NCBI GenBank assembly: GCA_024220505.1
Contig: JAKZZE010000011.1
Location: 992,001-1,056,000 of the forward strand
Reading direction: 5' to 3'
DNA length: 64,000 nucleotides
Source: Rhizopus arrhizus
Taxonomy: Eukaryota; Mucoromycota; Mucoromycetes; Mucorales; Rhizopodaceae
The translations under genes were made by a program, and so were the position numbers. The notes below the pieces were generated by a model, which was not told where the DNA came from, did not search any database, and was given only the letters and a program-made list of their open reading frames with translations. Positions 11,108 through 23,882 of the stretch are shown here, piece by piece; positions within the stretch are counted from its first letter, which is position 1, and every line of letters begins with the position of its first letter.

Positions 11108-11844
11108 AAAAACATAGAGGCTTCTACAATAAATGTACTCTTTCACACATTCATTAGTTATATACAGAAGGGATAAAATGTTGATTTTACTTGATTCACG
11201 CCTTTAAATTTTCGTATTACTTAATCATGTTTGTGACACATTTTTTGATCCGACGTGGTTTAGATCATTTGCATAAAAGAGCCTTATTGTCTTGGTGGCA
11301 AAAACATATCGTTATGTAAAAGTTGTAATTGTGTTTTAAAATAATGAGTAACTATTTAAAGGGAATTATGTCAGTTGTTAATAAGACAAGGTTGTTTTGG
11401 CGTCAAAAAATATCATAAAAACCTTACTTATATCGGATATGACAGGTTGACAAATAAATTACTGACTCATTGTCTATAGTTAGTTAATTACAGCTTTCAC
11501 ACTTTACTTTCACAAGCTACACATATCAGCTAAATAAGTAACTACAGTTTTTCATAAAAAAACATTCATAAATACTATTCAAAACTGTAAATAGATTTTC
11601 ATATAGATTAAACAAAAAGACAAGAGTAACCATATAGATAACACGGTACATAAAAAAGACTTTTAATTCAAACATAATTACTTTGAAAAAATAAATAGAC
11701 AATGTGTAACTTATTATAAAAATGAGAATTTTTAGCATTAAATAAATTACAATTTGTTTATTTGCAACCATGAAAAATATATAATGTACAGTGTTTCTTA
11801 TGTAAAAAGAATAGGGAATTTATATCATACATAGGAGAGATTTT
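11108..11844. other. intergenic, no gene seen
   Basis: AT-rich sequence between STE14 and the ABC transporter; it holds the 3' ends of both. A 30-codon ORF at 11227-11319 has no visible support. No RNA gene or repeat recognised. Confidence 0.6.
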
Positions 11845-14800
11845 TTATCGCTTGGCCTTTCTGAACAAGAATACAAAGAACATGAAAGCAAAGACATTAA
11901 AGACGCAATAGGCACAAAGGATGCCAAAGTCACGCCATCTATTGCTGAAATTCCAACCAATTCTTGTTTCGTAAAATTCATTACCATATTTGTAACTGCA
12001 GTAATTACACGAGCCAGTTGCACCGTTGTCTTCAACGTAACCATTGCCACCAGCGTTAAAGAAATCAGCCATATAATCACCACAGGTCGTGCCATCAGGA
12101 ATAGGAATTTTTACAAATTCAGAGGCATCGCATACCACAGGAATACTGTCCATGACGTTGACAACAAGACCTTCAATCAAGTAATGATAAGGATCAACCC
12201 AGTACATCCATGAGCTCCAGAATCTGGGCATGGCGGAGGGAGGTTGCATAATACCAGCAAACAAGATCAAAATGGAAGTGAAAAAAGGATTGATCACAGC
12301 AGCCATAGGAGGTGTGCTTGAAAATGCAGCAATAGTGAAACCAAGTGAAACAGAATAGAATAAGAATACAATAAAGTGAATGTAGAAGAAACCAACACGG
12401 TCGGAGGTGTTCATAAGACCAGCCGTCCAGTAGAAACAGAACAAGAAGATAGTGGAGAAGAAAATCAAGTAAGGAATTTCTACCAGGATACAAGACAATG
12501 CAAAAGGTGCCCAGCCATAGTAACGAGAGGCATATTCACGACGGAACCAAGTACGCTCTTGCATGAAACGAGGCTGAGCCAAAATGATCAAAGCGTTACT
12601 CATCAATAGAGTAGTAAAGACAGAGAACATACGGTTTTGCATATCAGAAGGTGTATTACCCAATTTCCAGAAAGAAAAACCGGAAAGAAGACCAATGAAG
12701 CAGACATTAAAGAGACGGCCCATGTTGTAAGTAGGACAACGCCACCAAGAAACATTCATTCGTTTATAGACAAGCCAGAATTGTTGGAAGAAGGAAAGCG
12801 AATAGGGGGTACTGTTGTTCTTTTGGTTAGGATCTATTGTTTGATGAATTTGTTCGAGTTCTTCTTCCAAAGCCTTGGCTTCAGGTGAAGATGACCAAAC
12901 TTCTGACCAATCCTTAGTAGCCTTACCAGCAGTACCAGCGCCAACACACTCAAGAATGTATTCAGCAGGGTTAGCGTTAGGAGAGCACTTGGGACCACCA
13001 TTTCTTTCAAAGTAGTTGATCATTGTAGAAGCATCTTTACCAATTTCACCAAAGTAGGCAGTTTTACCACCACGGACCAAGAGAACCAAGTGATCAAAAT
13101 GCTCAAAGAGAGTAGCAGAAGGTTGATGGATGGTACAGAGAACTGGCCAACCGGCATCAGCAAGCTTACGGATAAAACGAACAATGTTGTAAGAACTTTG
13201 AGCATCAAGACCAGAGGTAGGCTCATCAAGGAAAAGAAGCTTGGGTTTGCCAACTAATTCTGTAGCAATCGTCAAACGTTTACGTTCTTCGACAGAGATA
13301 CCAATGCCAGCTTCAAGATCGCCAACAAGAGCATCAGCAATCTTTTCCATTTCCATCAATCGAATGATTTGTTCAACATAGGCATCCTTTTCTTCCTTGG
13401 GAACATCCGCAGGTTGACGAAGGTAAGCAGAGAACTTGAGGGCTTCACGAACAGTAGCATTAGGGTTATGAACATCCATTTGTTCACAATAACCAGTCGT
13501 ACGTTCAAAATCAGGGCCAAGAGGCTCGCCATTCAAGTAGATACGACCTTCCACTTTACCAATTGTCTTTCTTTGGGCCAAAACATCCAATAGTGTAGTC
13601 TTACCAGCACCAGAGGAACCCATTAGGGCAGTAAGATGGCCAGGCTTGACAATGCCACCGATATCATTCAAGAGTCTGAGCTCACCACCCTTTACAGGGA
13701 CAGTATAATCAATGTGATGCCAAGAGAAAGTAGTACCGGTAGTAACAGCCTCCATTTCTTCATCATTTTCAGTAGCGGTTTGTTCTAAAGCTTTAGATTC
13801 ATCCATTTCTTTAGGCGCCTTGCCTGCCTTGAAGACTTTAGTAACAGATCCTTCCTTTTGAAGATCAACGTATTCCATAGCAAGAGCAGTCAAAACAGTA
13901 AAAAAGATGAAAAAAAGAATGACAGCCACAAAGTCGATCCAGCGCTGCCAAGTTTCATAACCATAAGCATAGTGAAGATAGCTATCACCAAGGACAGAAT
14001 TGGCACCAGGAGTAGCGCCAGCAAGACTGCAGGTCTTGTAGGCATCGTTGGTATAAGAGGGGCCATAAGGAACTGAACCAGCACCTTCACAAGAGAATTC
14101 CATGCCAGTCAATTCATTTGAAATCAAAGCTTTATAACCATAAGCAAGAGGATTGATCCAGTAAATCCACATTAACCAAGGATGCATCTTGACATAAGGA
14201 ATTTGATAACCAGAATAGACCAGTGCGGCAATCAACAAAATGGATGAAAGCTGAGAGGCAGTAAAGAAGTTTGGTGAAACGGCACCCCAGAAACGGAAGA
14301 AACCGTTCATACATAAATTAGTCACAACCAAGATAATGAAGAACGTAAAAAACTAGATATAAAAAGAAAGATTATGAAAATGGTTGTAAAAAGGAGACGG
14401 ATTATTATATTTACCTTTCCAGCATCAAGTACAAGTCCCATCATAAAGTACACACAGATTTCAAAAATCAAGACTTGAGCAATAGCAAGTGGCACATCGA
14501 CGATAACCTGTGCGATGTAAAAAGCAGAAGGATGGTACAAGGCAAAGTGTTTATGCTTTTCTAATACACGACGACCTTGCATGAAAGCGGAAAGCTCAGC
14601 CTGAGCAATCAAAGCATTGAATAAGAGTGAGAACAGGAAAGAACCGCCACGAGAGAAAGCACCAGTCACATCCTGAGGCATCTTGAAAAAAACAGAAGCC
14701 ATGATAAGACCCTTGACAACAACACCACCATAACGAGAAATCAAAGCACCCTTATCACCCCAAATAAGCTGGAATTGACGGATAGTAAGAGATTTGACTT

Positions 14801-16307
14801 GCTGGTAGTAGGTGGCAACAAAAGGAGAGCGGACAGGAGCATGCTTTTGATGAGCATCGACAAAGGCTTGACGGAACTTTTCATCAGGACGATCTTCTCT
14901 GATCTTTTCTTCATATTCGTCACGTTCACGCATCATTTCAGCATAAAGGGCAGATTCCTTGTAGGCCTTTTCGAACTGCACCGAGTTAACAGGAACCTTG
15001 TCCTTGAAACCTTCACGGTATTCACGTTCGTTCATATTACAGAGACCAGTCAAGAAGTCAGGGGTGGATTTACGATCAGGACAGTGGAACCCCATGTCTT
15101 GAAAGTATGACATGGCAGAAGAAGTAGGACCAAAATAGATACAACGTCCTTCATCAAGAACCATGACCTTATCAAAGAGATGGAAAATACTATCGGATGC
15201 TTGGTAAAGAGTGGCAACAGTAGTCTTGTGCAAGATATCAGTCATGATACGAAGAGAACGAACGTAATCAAGAGCAGAGGAGGCGTCAAGACCACGCGTA
15301 GAACAATCCCAACAGTTGATAGAGCTACGTGTAGTCATCTGTTCAGCAATCGAAAGACGTTTACGCTCACCACCAGAAAGACCACGAACAAAAGCATTAC
15401 CGACCATAGTGTTCATTTGTTTTGTTAAACCAAGCATGTTTCCGAGCATATAAAGAATCTTGTTGATAAATTCCTTCTTGCTTTCACCATCTAAACGTTT
15501 ACCAGGAGTCTTGTTCTTCAAAGCAAATCTCAGAGTTTGTTTGGTAGTCAAGGTAGGGTAGTGAAGATCTTCTTCTTCGTTATAGCAGACTTCACCGCGG
15601 TAGTACTTGGAAAACTCTTGAGCTTCGATACCACCATAGGTTACAATACCCTCAATATTTGTATAAGAAGCACGCATATTGGCCAAAACACGGAGTAAGG
15701 TTGTGCAACCGGCACCTGGGCGACCCAGGACAAGTAGCATTTCACCATCTTTACAAAACCCATCATTTCCTTTCAAGATGGTAAAGTCATTGCCAGAATG
15801 CTTACCCCATCTCCAGAATTTTAGAGTATCCCTTAACCAAGTCCAATTGGTTGGAATCGTCTTGGCATCAGCACCAAGACCTTGAACAACCAAGTTCTTC
15901 CAGATCAAGCCCATATGTTTGGGATGCATACCAGCACTGACGGCTTGGTCGTTTTGTTCGCTCAAAAATTCAGAGAGATCGAAATCTTTAATGTCACCTT
16001 TTTCAGCAATATCAGCAGCTTCTGCTGTGTGAGTGGACTTGATACGAGAGAGGCGAGACTGAGTTGTTAATTCTCTGCGAAGCTCTTCATAATTGGACAT
16101 GGCGTCTTGAATATTGACGGCATTTCCATGAACTTCGCCAAAGGCACCGCTTGTCGAGTCATCAGCATATTTTTTTTCACTGCTAATTTCTTCCTTTTGA
16201 TTATATCCATCAATCGTTGATTCATCAGAAGAATTATGTGTTTGTCTAAATTCTTCGTCTCGGTCAGTATGCACCGAGCGCATTTGTTGCAATGCAGGCA
16301 TATCCAT
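11845..16307 (-). CDS. PDR/CDR-type full-size ABC transporter (ABCG)
   Basis: Two exons (16307-14415 and 14352-11845) encode 1,466 residues, the usual length for fungal pleiotropic drug resistance pumps. The layout is NBD-TMD-NBD-TMD. NBD1 has the deviant Walker A with Cys in place of Lys (GRPGAGCTTLLR), signature VRGLSGGERKRLSIAE and the altered Walker B CWDCSTRGLDASSALD. NBD2 has canonical Walker A (MGSSGAGKTTLLDVL), Walker B LLFLDEPTSGLD and a degenerate signature GISVEERKRLTIA. This asymmetry is typical of Pdr5/Cdr1, where one ATP site is catalytically impaired. These proteins export lipids and xenobiotics across the plasma membrane. The N-terminal 110 residues are charged and disordered. 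The first TMD is split by the 62-nt intron. Substrate cannot be read from sequence. Confidence 0.96.
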
Positions 16308-19191
16308 ATTGGATCAAATTATTCTTTTTTTAATGAAATTAGTAGTATTTGCTTAAGATTAGGCTTCAGATATGAATGAATTATAAAGAAATGTGATGAA
16401 GTATATAAATAAATGCAGAGAGATGACAAAGCAAATAGAAAAAAGAATTAAAAAGTTTTGTTAGTTTGAGATTCTTTTATACCATAACCTGATCGGAAAA
16501 AACGTCAAAAGCCTAAATCATTCTTCCACTGTTTCGATTTCCGACAACCTTTTAAGTGTCTGCGGTAAAACCATTATCTGATTGTGTTACGAAATTACAT
16601 CATTCACATAGAAATCTAGCATCGTGAAGTAAACATTCGGTAAGCAGAGCACGGATTCCCATATAGCACCGCTTACAAATACTTTAAAACCATGATACTT
16701 TTTTTTTTTTCTGTAAAGATTTGTTCCAATCGTCTAAACGAATAATTTTCATTATTGCTGAGCATCTTGAGTTCGAAATCTTTTGCCAATCATAAAATTA
16801 AATCATTGAACAAAAATGGATTTTCCATAGTAATACAATCTTGCTCGAATTTTCTTAATGTTGGATTCTGGAATTCATGTAAATGAATTGCGGAATCTAA
16901 ATAACAGTAATGGCAATCTGGAAATAAGGATAAACATGGACCAAGACTTGCAATAAAATAAGAACACAAGACTTCTTTTTTTTGGGGGTAAAAATTTATC
17001 TGTTGTTCTTGATCAACATATGTGAAACCTTGTTCAAAAACATGAAAGTTCATCTGTCAAACAAAATAAACATGAAATAGAATACAATTTATCATCTAAA
17101 TGAAAGCAGCAACGATACTATCAACAAACATTATAAATGAATAATAACATGGTGAGAAATAGGAGTGAATTGCATGGACAAATATGAATACATAGATGAA
17201 GTAAAATTTAGCATTAATATGAAAAAAAAAGTATAGAAGTGGTTATCAAAAGAGAAAATATTTACAGCATGTCATATATGATATTAAACTCCTTTATGCT
17301 TGTAGGCACCAACAAGATGGCAATTCAAGAAATTGCATCAAAGCATTGAACAGTGCAATGAACTTTAAAAATATTGTTTTATTATTGGTAGACATTTATT
17401 TACCAATTAAAAAAACTTTAAGTTAGCTATTATTGAATATGAATAGTGGTGCATATATTTTTTTCTCATTCATCTGAACTTGGCCCAATTGAACCATTTT
17501 TGGCCATTAATAAAAAGCAAATTAAAAACCGGGTCTCTTACTGAATCATGAAAAGACCTTGTCAAACAATAATTAATACCTGTAACTTGGTTACTCAGAA
17601 CGATCTTCAGTTATTCTCGTCTTCATTTTTATGGTTGTTTAAACACACTTTTAATTCATAGCACCTTCTGAGTTATTTGAACCTAAGCTGCAGCATTCAA
17701 GCGTATCATCATTTTAATCTCATCATATTGAATGACAACGCTCTTTAGTCACATTCCATCAACCAGAAAAAGTTCAGATATCATGCATTAGAGATTAAAC
17801 GAAAGTAATCTTTTTTTTTTTTGTCTAAATTTCTTTTAAAACTTGTTTAAATTTGCTACAAAAGTATCTAAAGTATATTTTCGGTTCGAATTAAAAAAAT
17901 TTCCAGAATAAATTTGATTAAATCCTACTGCTTCATCATTGGCCGTAGTTATGCGCTTTTTTTTCTAATTCTGGATAATTGTGCTAAAGGATTGAAAATA
18001 GGTAACTTGAGATTGCCTGTGTAACCCGACGAATAGGATGTTCTAAATATCTTGTTATGTTCCTTATCTAAAAAACCCTTTCTGTTAATGAAAGAGGATA
18101 ACTAAAAATGAATTAAATAGAAATGAATTAAAGAATAAATGAAAAATGGCTCTTGCATCATTCCAGGTGCTTATTGTATGCGTTACACGTCATATTAATT
18201 GTATGTGACAAAATATGCTAAAAGTTCTCGATTGAAAGCTTAGAGATTCCAGCATATCTGTGGCAAGCCGAAATACTTTCATCGCAGTCCGGAGCCTCTT
18301 GTGAGCTTTGTCTGTTTTCTAGTTTATACCCTTTTCTGATACTTTCCGGTGCATTAGACCGAGCGTTTTATATTTTTCGCATACTCAAAAACCTTAAAGC
18401 TACTCGTGACAGGAATTTCCTTTTTAGGAAAATTGATAGGCACAGCTGATATGAATACAACCGCACAAGTATCAAAACATACTTATCGTGCTATCATTAA
18501 TCATCTAGCACGAATACAAACATAAATGACAAATATCATAAAAATGCAAGATTTTCATCTTCATTTTTAGTAGCCTTCCTAGATTTCTGTCTGTATGCGT
18601 GAAAAATAAAAGTATTTTTACAAAAGAGTTTTTAAAACACTTTCTGCTTATTTTCAGCTAGCAAACAAATACAACATACAATCTATTAATCTCATCTCTC
18701 TTTTTTTTTTTTTACGAAAGCTACTCCCTAAAAAGTAAGCCAGTTGCTTCTATTTTTGTATGTGTAACAATTCTACATGGTCGTTGGGCTTTGCATAAAA
18801 CTATTTTTCCGAAATTGAGCGACAATAGACAAGTATTGGAATCATTATTTTCGTTAGAAAATGATTTATAGAAAGGCGGAATAAATTAGATTAACATCTT
18901 CTGTTTTATTTTATTATTATTTGTATGGCACGTATGATTGTTGGCGTATATTAAATGTAAATTATTTTTGAAAATATAAATTGGGCTTGGACTTTCTACT
19001 TGTATTTTGATTAAAATATAATAAAAAAAGGCAATCTGTTACAAAAAAAAGATTTACTTTTATTTGAAAATAATAAAAACATTAGAAACTATACAGGATA
19101 TAAATATATAAGAAAATAAACTTTACAAAATGAAAAATGACTATAGTACAGTAATAATATGAAAGGGAAGAGAAGGCTACAGAAAAGTATT
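16308..19191. other. long gene-poor spacer upstream of the ABC transporter
   Basis: About 2.9 kb of AT-rich DNA with poly-T runs. The only coding-like stretch is 87 codons on the minus strand at 17053-16790, with a Cys pair (PDCHYCYLDS) and a plausible 3' splice site just before its ATG, but I find no convincing partner exon or family. Otherwise I see no gene. The 5' part must contain the promoter of the ABC transporter; the right end holds the 3' end of the fucosyltransferase-like gene. Confidence 0.5.
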
Positions 19192-20592
19192 CTAAGATAG
19201 CTTGGCATACATTGCTTGGAATCTATTATATCTATGCCTTATGTAGCTTGAGAAAGTACTCTTGTTTGTTCCAATAAACCCTGATCCATGTGAAGTGATT
19301 GTGGCATCAACCATTGGGATCAAAAGAGCGTTTATTGTTGTACCGACGCGTGTATATTCAAGATCAACCATTTCATTACCAGTAGCCATAGGATTAGCAG
19401 CAATAATGTCATCAATCACATCAGGGAAATCAGAGAGAGTGAAAAGACAGGGAAACTCCTCATGTAATTCTTTCAAGGTTGTACGAGGCTGAGGCGTGTC
19501 TGTGGCCATGTAAATCAGGCGCAGTCTTGGATGATTGTCTTCACGGTGAATCATCAAGCATTGATTTAATAATTCATTGGTATCACTGATCCCTTGCACT
19601 TCTCGAAGTGTTTCTTCTTCCAAAGCTGTGAGAGGTCGAGTGCTGGGAACAGTCAGTTGATCTGTTGGTAAATAAGCCAAGCTTTCCTGTTCTAATGCAA
19701 GTCTCACTGCATTTACTGTTTCAACCATTGATTTCTTAAAGAACCCATCACCTTGGCGCAAATGAACACCCACGAAGGTGTTGGGACCACCAAGTCTAGA
19801 AACTACTTGCAGGGCTTGTTTGATCACTACTGGATGGCCGATACTGACTTCTTCGCGAAGGTGATTTATAAACCATGTCAGTTGAGGATCGCTTAAAGCC
19901 AATCGATTGGTATAATGCAAAGAGCCAAACACGATAAAGCGTTCCTGTCTTGTCGCAAGGTCCTCCATGTCTAAGCGTTGAGTGAAATTACGCATGTTGT
20001 CTTCATTTTCTTTCAAATCATAGATACGGTAAGATAGGCGCATCGTGTCTATCACCCGATAGATGTCTTCATCAGTTGCTGACCATTCGTCTTGAAAGTA
20101 AGTTTCTGACATGCTTGTACGATGAATGATACGGACACCGTTGGCACGGGCAGCAGATATATCAAATATTGCTTCGGCAGGAAGAGGCACATACCGGCGG
20201 AAGTCTGCGCAATCATCAGCAGTCTTGTGGAAACCAGGGCAGATGCTCATCTTATGCTCATAACGAGAAGTAGGAGCCCAAGAGGTGCCTTTGCCAACAT
20301 TGACTTCTGGTAAGATTAATGTACGATTGAGTACCTTTGCAATTACGATGGCATTGATTATAGCAAGACGTTGATTGTGTAGACCAGAATGAGGATAATA
20401 AGTAATATATTTTTCTTCATCTGAACTTCCTTCTCCATGCTTTGTTGACATTGGCTTAACTTTAAATCGTAACTGTACACTAATAGACTGAGTGGTTGTG
20501 TAAGTGACCAAAAGCATGGTAAGCATCAGCATGGCAAGACATGTAGCCCAGATGAATCTTGTCGAACGCATCATCGTCATGTTGTATGTCAC
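19192..20592 (-). CDS. O-fucosyltransferase-family type II membrane protein
   Basis: An intron-free gene of 466 residues. Residues 10-35 form one membrane segment (FIWATCLAMLMLTMLLVTY), consistent with a Golgi type II protein. The lumenal part has the O-FucT/alpha-1,6-FucT superfamily pattern: PHSGLHNQRLAIINAIVIAK with NRTLILPEV near the start, FVGVHLRQGD in the middle (HxRxxD-like), and a late donor-binding motif SHGSGFIGTNKSTFS. Such enzymes transfer fucose from GDP-fucose, but the acceptor in Mucoromycota is not known and several relatives are uncharacterised, so substrate is open. Several in-frame ATGs lie at the N-terminus; the first is taken. Upstream lies a 10-bp perfect inverted repeat at 20777-20831. 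Confidence 0.82.
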   Translation of the reverse strand: MTYNMTMMRSTRFIWATCLAMLMLTMLLVTYTTTQSISVQLRFKVKPMSTKHGEGSSDEEKYITYYPHSGLHNQRLAIINAIVIAKVLNRTLILPEVNVGKGTSWAPTSRYEHKMSICPGFHKTADDCADFRRYVPLPAEAIFDISAARANGVRIIHRTSMSETYFQDEWSATDEDIYRVIDTMRLSYRIYDLKENEDNMRNFTQRLDMEDLATRQERFIVFGSLHYTNRLALSDPQLTWFINHLREEVSIGHPVVIKQALQVVSRLGGPNTFVGVHLRQGDGFFKKSMVETVNAVRLALEQESLAYLPTDQLTVPSTRPLTALEEETLREVQGISDTNELLNQCLMIHREDNHPRLRLIYMATDTPQPRTTLKELHEEFPCLFTLSDFPDVIDDIIAANPMATGNEMVDLEYTRVGTTINALLIPMVDATITSHGSGFIGTNKSTFSSYIRHRYNRFQAMYAKLS

Positions 20593-20776
20593 TATTACTA
20601 ATAGAAAAGATATAAAATAAGAAGGAGAGAGTGAAAGATTAAAGAAGCAGCCTTTTAAATATAAAAAAAAAAAAATCTATTTTTATTTGCTTCACCCAAA
20701 ATTGCGGCGTGTGTAACAGGGGCTTTGTTGTAAAATAGATTCCTTTTTTTAGATAACAGCAGCAGCATTACTAGCG

Positions 20777-20831
20777 GGGCTGAAGCCTGGAGCTGCAGAC
20801 GAATACAGGCCATTGAAATAAGCTTCAGCCC
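20777..20831. repeat. 10-bp perfect inverted repeat
   Basis: GGGCTGAAGC at 20777-20786 is matched by GCTTCAGCCC at 20822-20831, with a 35-nt spacer. It lies 185-239 bp upstream of the start of the minus-strand fucosyltransferase-like gene. It could be a paired factor-binding site or a hairpin; role unknown. Confidence 0.6.
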
Positions 20832-22529
20832 AACTATAAACTATACTATTAAAGGCTTTTCTATTTTATGATACACGCTCCCTCTCTAACTACAGCAATA
20901 AATGATATAGGTTCGTATTTGAGGATGATCAAAAGATCAGTATACATGGGAATCTATGCAATTTTTTAATATAAAATGAGCATGAAATGATCGCTGTATT
21001 TATGCATATCTACAAAACATCCACTTTTTCGATTTTTACTCTATCTGTTACACATAGTTGTTTTAAAAAATTCACTACCAAAAATACATTATAGATCTGG
21101 AAAGAAACAAATTCTGAGATTACAAATAAGCCAAGGGAGACCAACATTATTACACAGCTTCGTCTAAAGTAATGTCCATTATAAATGGAATTGAACATTA
21201 TTTTCAAATAGATATGATGCATGTCATCATAACATGATTTCAAATGAACGCTCTTTTTCAAAGCTTTCCTGATTCTGGCTTTTTAAAGAGAAAGCATCTG
21301 CTTCATTCTTTGGCATGGCCTATCATGAGAATTTTAGATTCAACTCATCAAAAAATACATCCACTATAATATTAAGGGCTGCTGTCTTTAAGATACTATA
21401 ATCAAATCATAATCATGCAAGCACTCCTAATAATAATGAAAATCTGGACCTACGCTCAACAGAAAAGCGACAGTGGAAGATAATAAAGATAAAATGTCTC
21501 GAGTCTTGCTAACTTGAGTTATCATGGGTGTAATTCATTGTGAATAGACAACATACTCAAAAGCCTGTGGTCTATTGAAGAATATGGTTCGATAGACGAT
21601 TTGCTTATGATTGACTTAATACTGACCCTAATTTGCTGTAATAGGGTGTATTCCTTCATGATGAGACTTTTTGTTTATTTTGTGCAGATTGATCTGCCTA
21701 TAGTTTTCGTAACTAATCAAATTGCTGATTTGCAAATTGCACATATTTCATTGCACACTTGTGGTACAATAATAAATAATGAAGTATATGCAAGGAATGT
21801 AAAGCTTGAAAGGCTTGTTTTTTGTTTTAAAAAAAAAAAGTTCTAGTATCAAAAAAGACTACTTGTTTAAGAATTTCATATTTATAAGAAATAAAAAGCG
21901 TAAATGTGTTTTGGCTATCTACCTTTAAATAATCAAAGCTTTTAGTTAAATTTGAGGCTGAATTACACATGCAAAGCTAATTTATTGTAAGTTGGTATGC
22001 GCATAGACATAGTTTTAATTAGGTTTAAAAACAGATCTGTGTCTCGTATTAAAGCATTATTGAACGTGAAGAATATAACTACATGAAATTGATACTATAT
22101 TTTTCTTATCATCTTCAGCAAAAGATCTTGATTACCGTTATCTCAAGCCCATTTGTGGTTCTACACCTAGATTTTCTTTTTTTTTTTTGGTTTTTAAATA
22201 CGGCCAACCGTTCTTAAAAAAAAATGAGGCAACAGAAACACCAAAAAAATAAGTGCAATTCATAAACAAAAGACGAGTCAACCTGTTAAAGATACAAAGT
22301 GCTATGATAAAATGATGCATTTTCACTTATGATAGCACGGGGTCTCCTTTTCATTTTTTTGTAGTCAGGTTGAAGACAAGGCAAAAGCTTGAAATAGTAC
22401 TTTTCTCCCGTTTAGTTTCAAGTGCAACAACCACAATTTAGTAATAAGATCAAACAGATGTATCGATGAATAAATTATCTCCATTAAAAACATTGTTAAC
22501 GCCGTGTTGAGATGCCCCACTAGCAGTAG
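20832..22529. other. intergenic, no gene seen
   Basis: AT-rich with scattered short ORFs of low-complexity sequence. Nothing assignable to a family. Confidence 0.5.
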
Positions 22530-22760
22530 GCAAGATTAGAAATGAAGCACATGAAGAGGACCAGGCACCACTTCCAGTGCTGCTGCATTCAGCAAAGACG
22601 ACATCACCTGTTCCAGGACCACCTGTACTTCAAATACCCTATCCTACTAGTAAGGCGCCATTGGCGATGCTGGAGTACATGTAGACAATTCGGACATATT
22701 TGCCCCAAGGTCTACTCAAGTAGCAGGTGTTTGGAAACCGAGAATAGGATGTAAAGAGCA
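22530..22760 (+). pseudogene. decayed coding fragment of unknown origin
   Basis: The base composition rises and one frame reads NEAHEEDQAPLPVLLHSA, then a Pro-rich stretch (SPVPGPPVLQIPYPTSK), then a stop. Another frame shows CRQFGHICPK, which is reminiscent of a zinc-knuckle. This looks like a mutated piece of a larger coding sequence, perhaps a retroelement gag, lying next to the Tc1-like relic. No firm assignment. Confidence 0.3.
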
Positions 22761-22827
22761 TGGAAGAATTATAAGTGGAAGCCAAAGGATCAGAGAGAAC
22801 TGTGACCCTTATTGTGCAACTGTTAAA

Positions 22828-23830
22828 TTAGAAACCATCAGTAGCACTTGAGCTGTCTCTATTGTGTGTCATTATAGAACCATCTTTTTGAATGAAGGAT
22901 ATTGCACAGTGGTCAAAATAGCCTAAATGGTACTGTAAGTTCCACAAACATAAGAACCATTCTAAATACACCATTTTCGAAAATCGACTGCATGAACACA
23001 GAAACCCGTTGCATACATAAAAAATAAAGATCATAAGCCCTCGATGATCCTCCAAGTAGAAATTGTTACAAGCGTCGGTTATTCTTGTAGTTGGAGTTGC
23101 TTCCAATCGTTTTTCTCTTTTAATCTTGCCTTTGATCACTGGCCAAAATTGCTCAGTAGCATTGAGCTCTGGAGATCATGGCGGAGGATATAGGCTTCCA
23201 TATCCACAAGCTACAATCCACTTTGCAATCAGATCTAAATTGCGTATAGATGCATTATTCATAACAAGATAATGTCTTTTTGGATTGTTCATGACGATCC
23301 AACACGTTTAATAAGGTGACAGCAATGAAATTAAAGCCATGGCCAAGAACGGTTCCTACTGACTTCTTTGCCTTTGGCTTTCCTGTAGCTTTTCTTTTCT
23401 TGGAGCTCTCTTTCATAAGGCACTTTTTACCTTCGTGTTGAAGATTTCTTGAGCAGAGATTGTTTCCCAAAATGGTTATGGTTTTAGCTCTAGGTTCTCT
23501 CATGAGCCAAACCATGCTACTACTCAAACTAATATGAAAAGCAGACTCATCGATAAAAATGCAATTGGTTCGGTGATCCATATCTGTTTCTATAAGATTG
23601 ATTACTCAGTTGAGAGGTGTGACGATACTACTTGGTCAATTTCTTTCTTTGGATTTATAGTGTGCTTTCTTTATGGACAAGACACACTTATTGGTCATAA
23701 AATCATAAACAGCGGTCTTGGCTATCTTCATACTGGTAAGCAGTGTAGTAAGACTCTCCACTGCTTCACTCACTGTAGCTCTAGAGTCATCACCATACAT
23801 CTTTATCAGGGATTCTTTATATTTTTCACC
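22828..23830 (-). mobile_element. Tc1/mariner-like transposase relic (DDE_3), first copy
   Basis: Minus-strand translation follows a Tc1-like transposase: LIKMYGDDSRATVSEAVESL, then YDFMTNKCVLSIKKAHYKSK, the first catalytic Asp in CIFIDESAFHISL, a region HYLVMNNASI where the second catalytic Asp of the usual MDNA motif has become Asn, and SPELNATEQFWPVIKGKIKR carrying the catalytic Glu. Stop codons interrupt the frame at least three times (after HYKSKERN, soon after SSIVTPLN, and directly before SPELN). It is therefore a dead copy. Terminal inverted repeats were not identified by eye. Right beyond its N-terminal end lies a 39-nt poly-T run. Confidence 0.85.
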
Positions 23831-23840
23831 CTGTCTTACT

Positions 23841-23843
<3 letters not shown>

Positions 23844-23882
<39 letters not shown>
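23844..23882. repeat. 39-nt homopolymer T tract
   Basis: An uninterrupted run of T that is much longer than the 9-16 nt runs common in this window. It borders the first Tc1-like relic. It may be a poly(A) scar of a retrotransposed sequence on the minus strand or simple slippage. Confidence 0.9.

Noticed and set aside
11227..11319. 30-codon ORF between STE14 and the ABC transporter
   Set aside because: No homology, promoter element or splice support; length is within chance expectation.
14322..14350. Two separate half-size ABC transporters instead of one
   Set aside because: The two long ORFs join through a 62-nt GT..AG intron in phase 0 to one full-size PDR protein of the usual length, with the first membrane domain continuing across the junction.
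16790..17053. 87-codon minus-strand ORF with a Cys pair and a possible upstream splice acceptor
   Set aside because: No partner exon or family could be found; kept only as a remark in the spacer entry.
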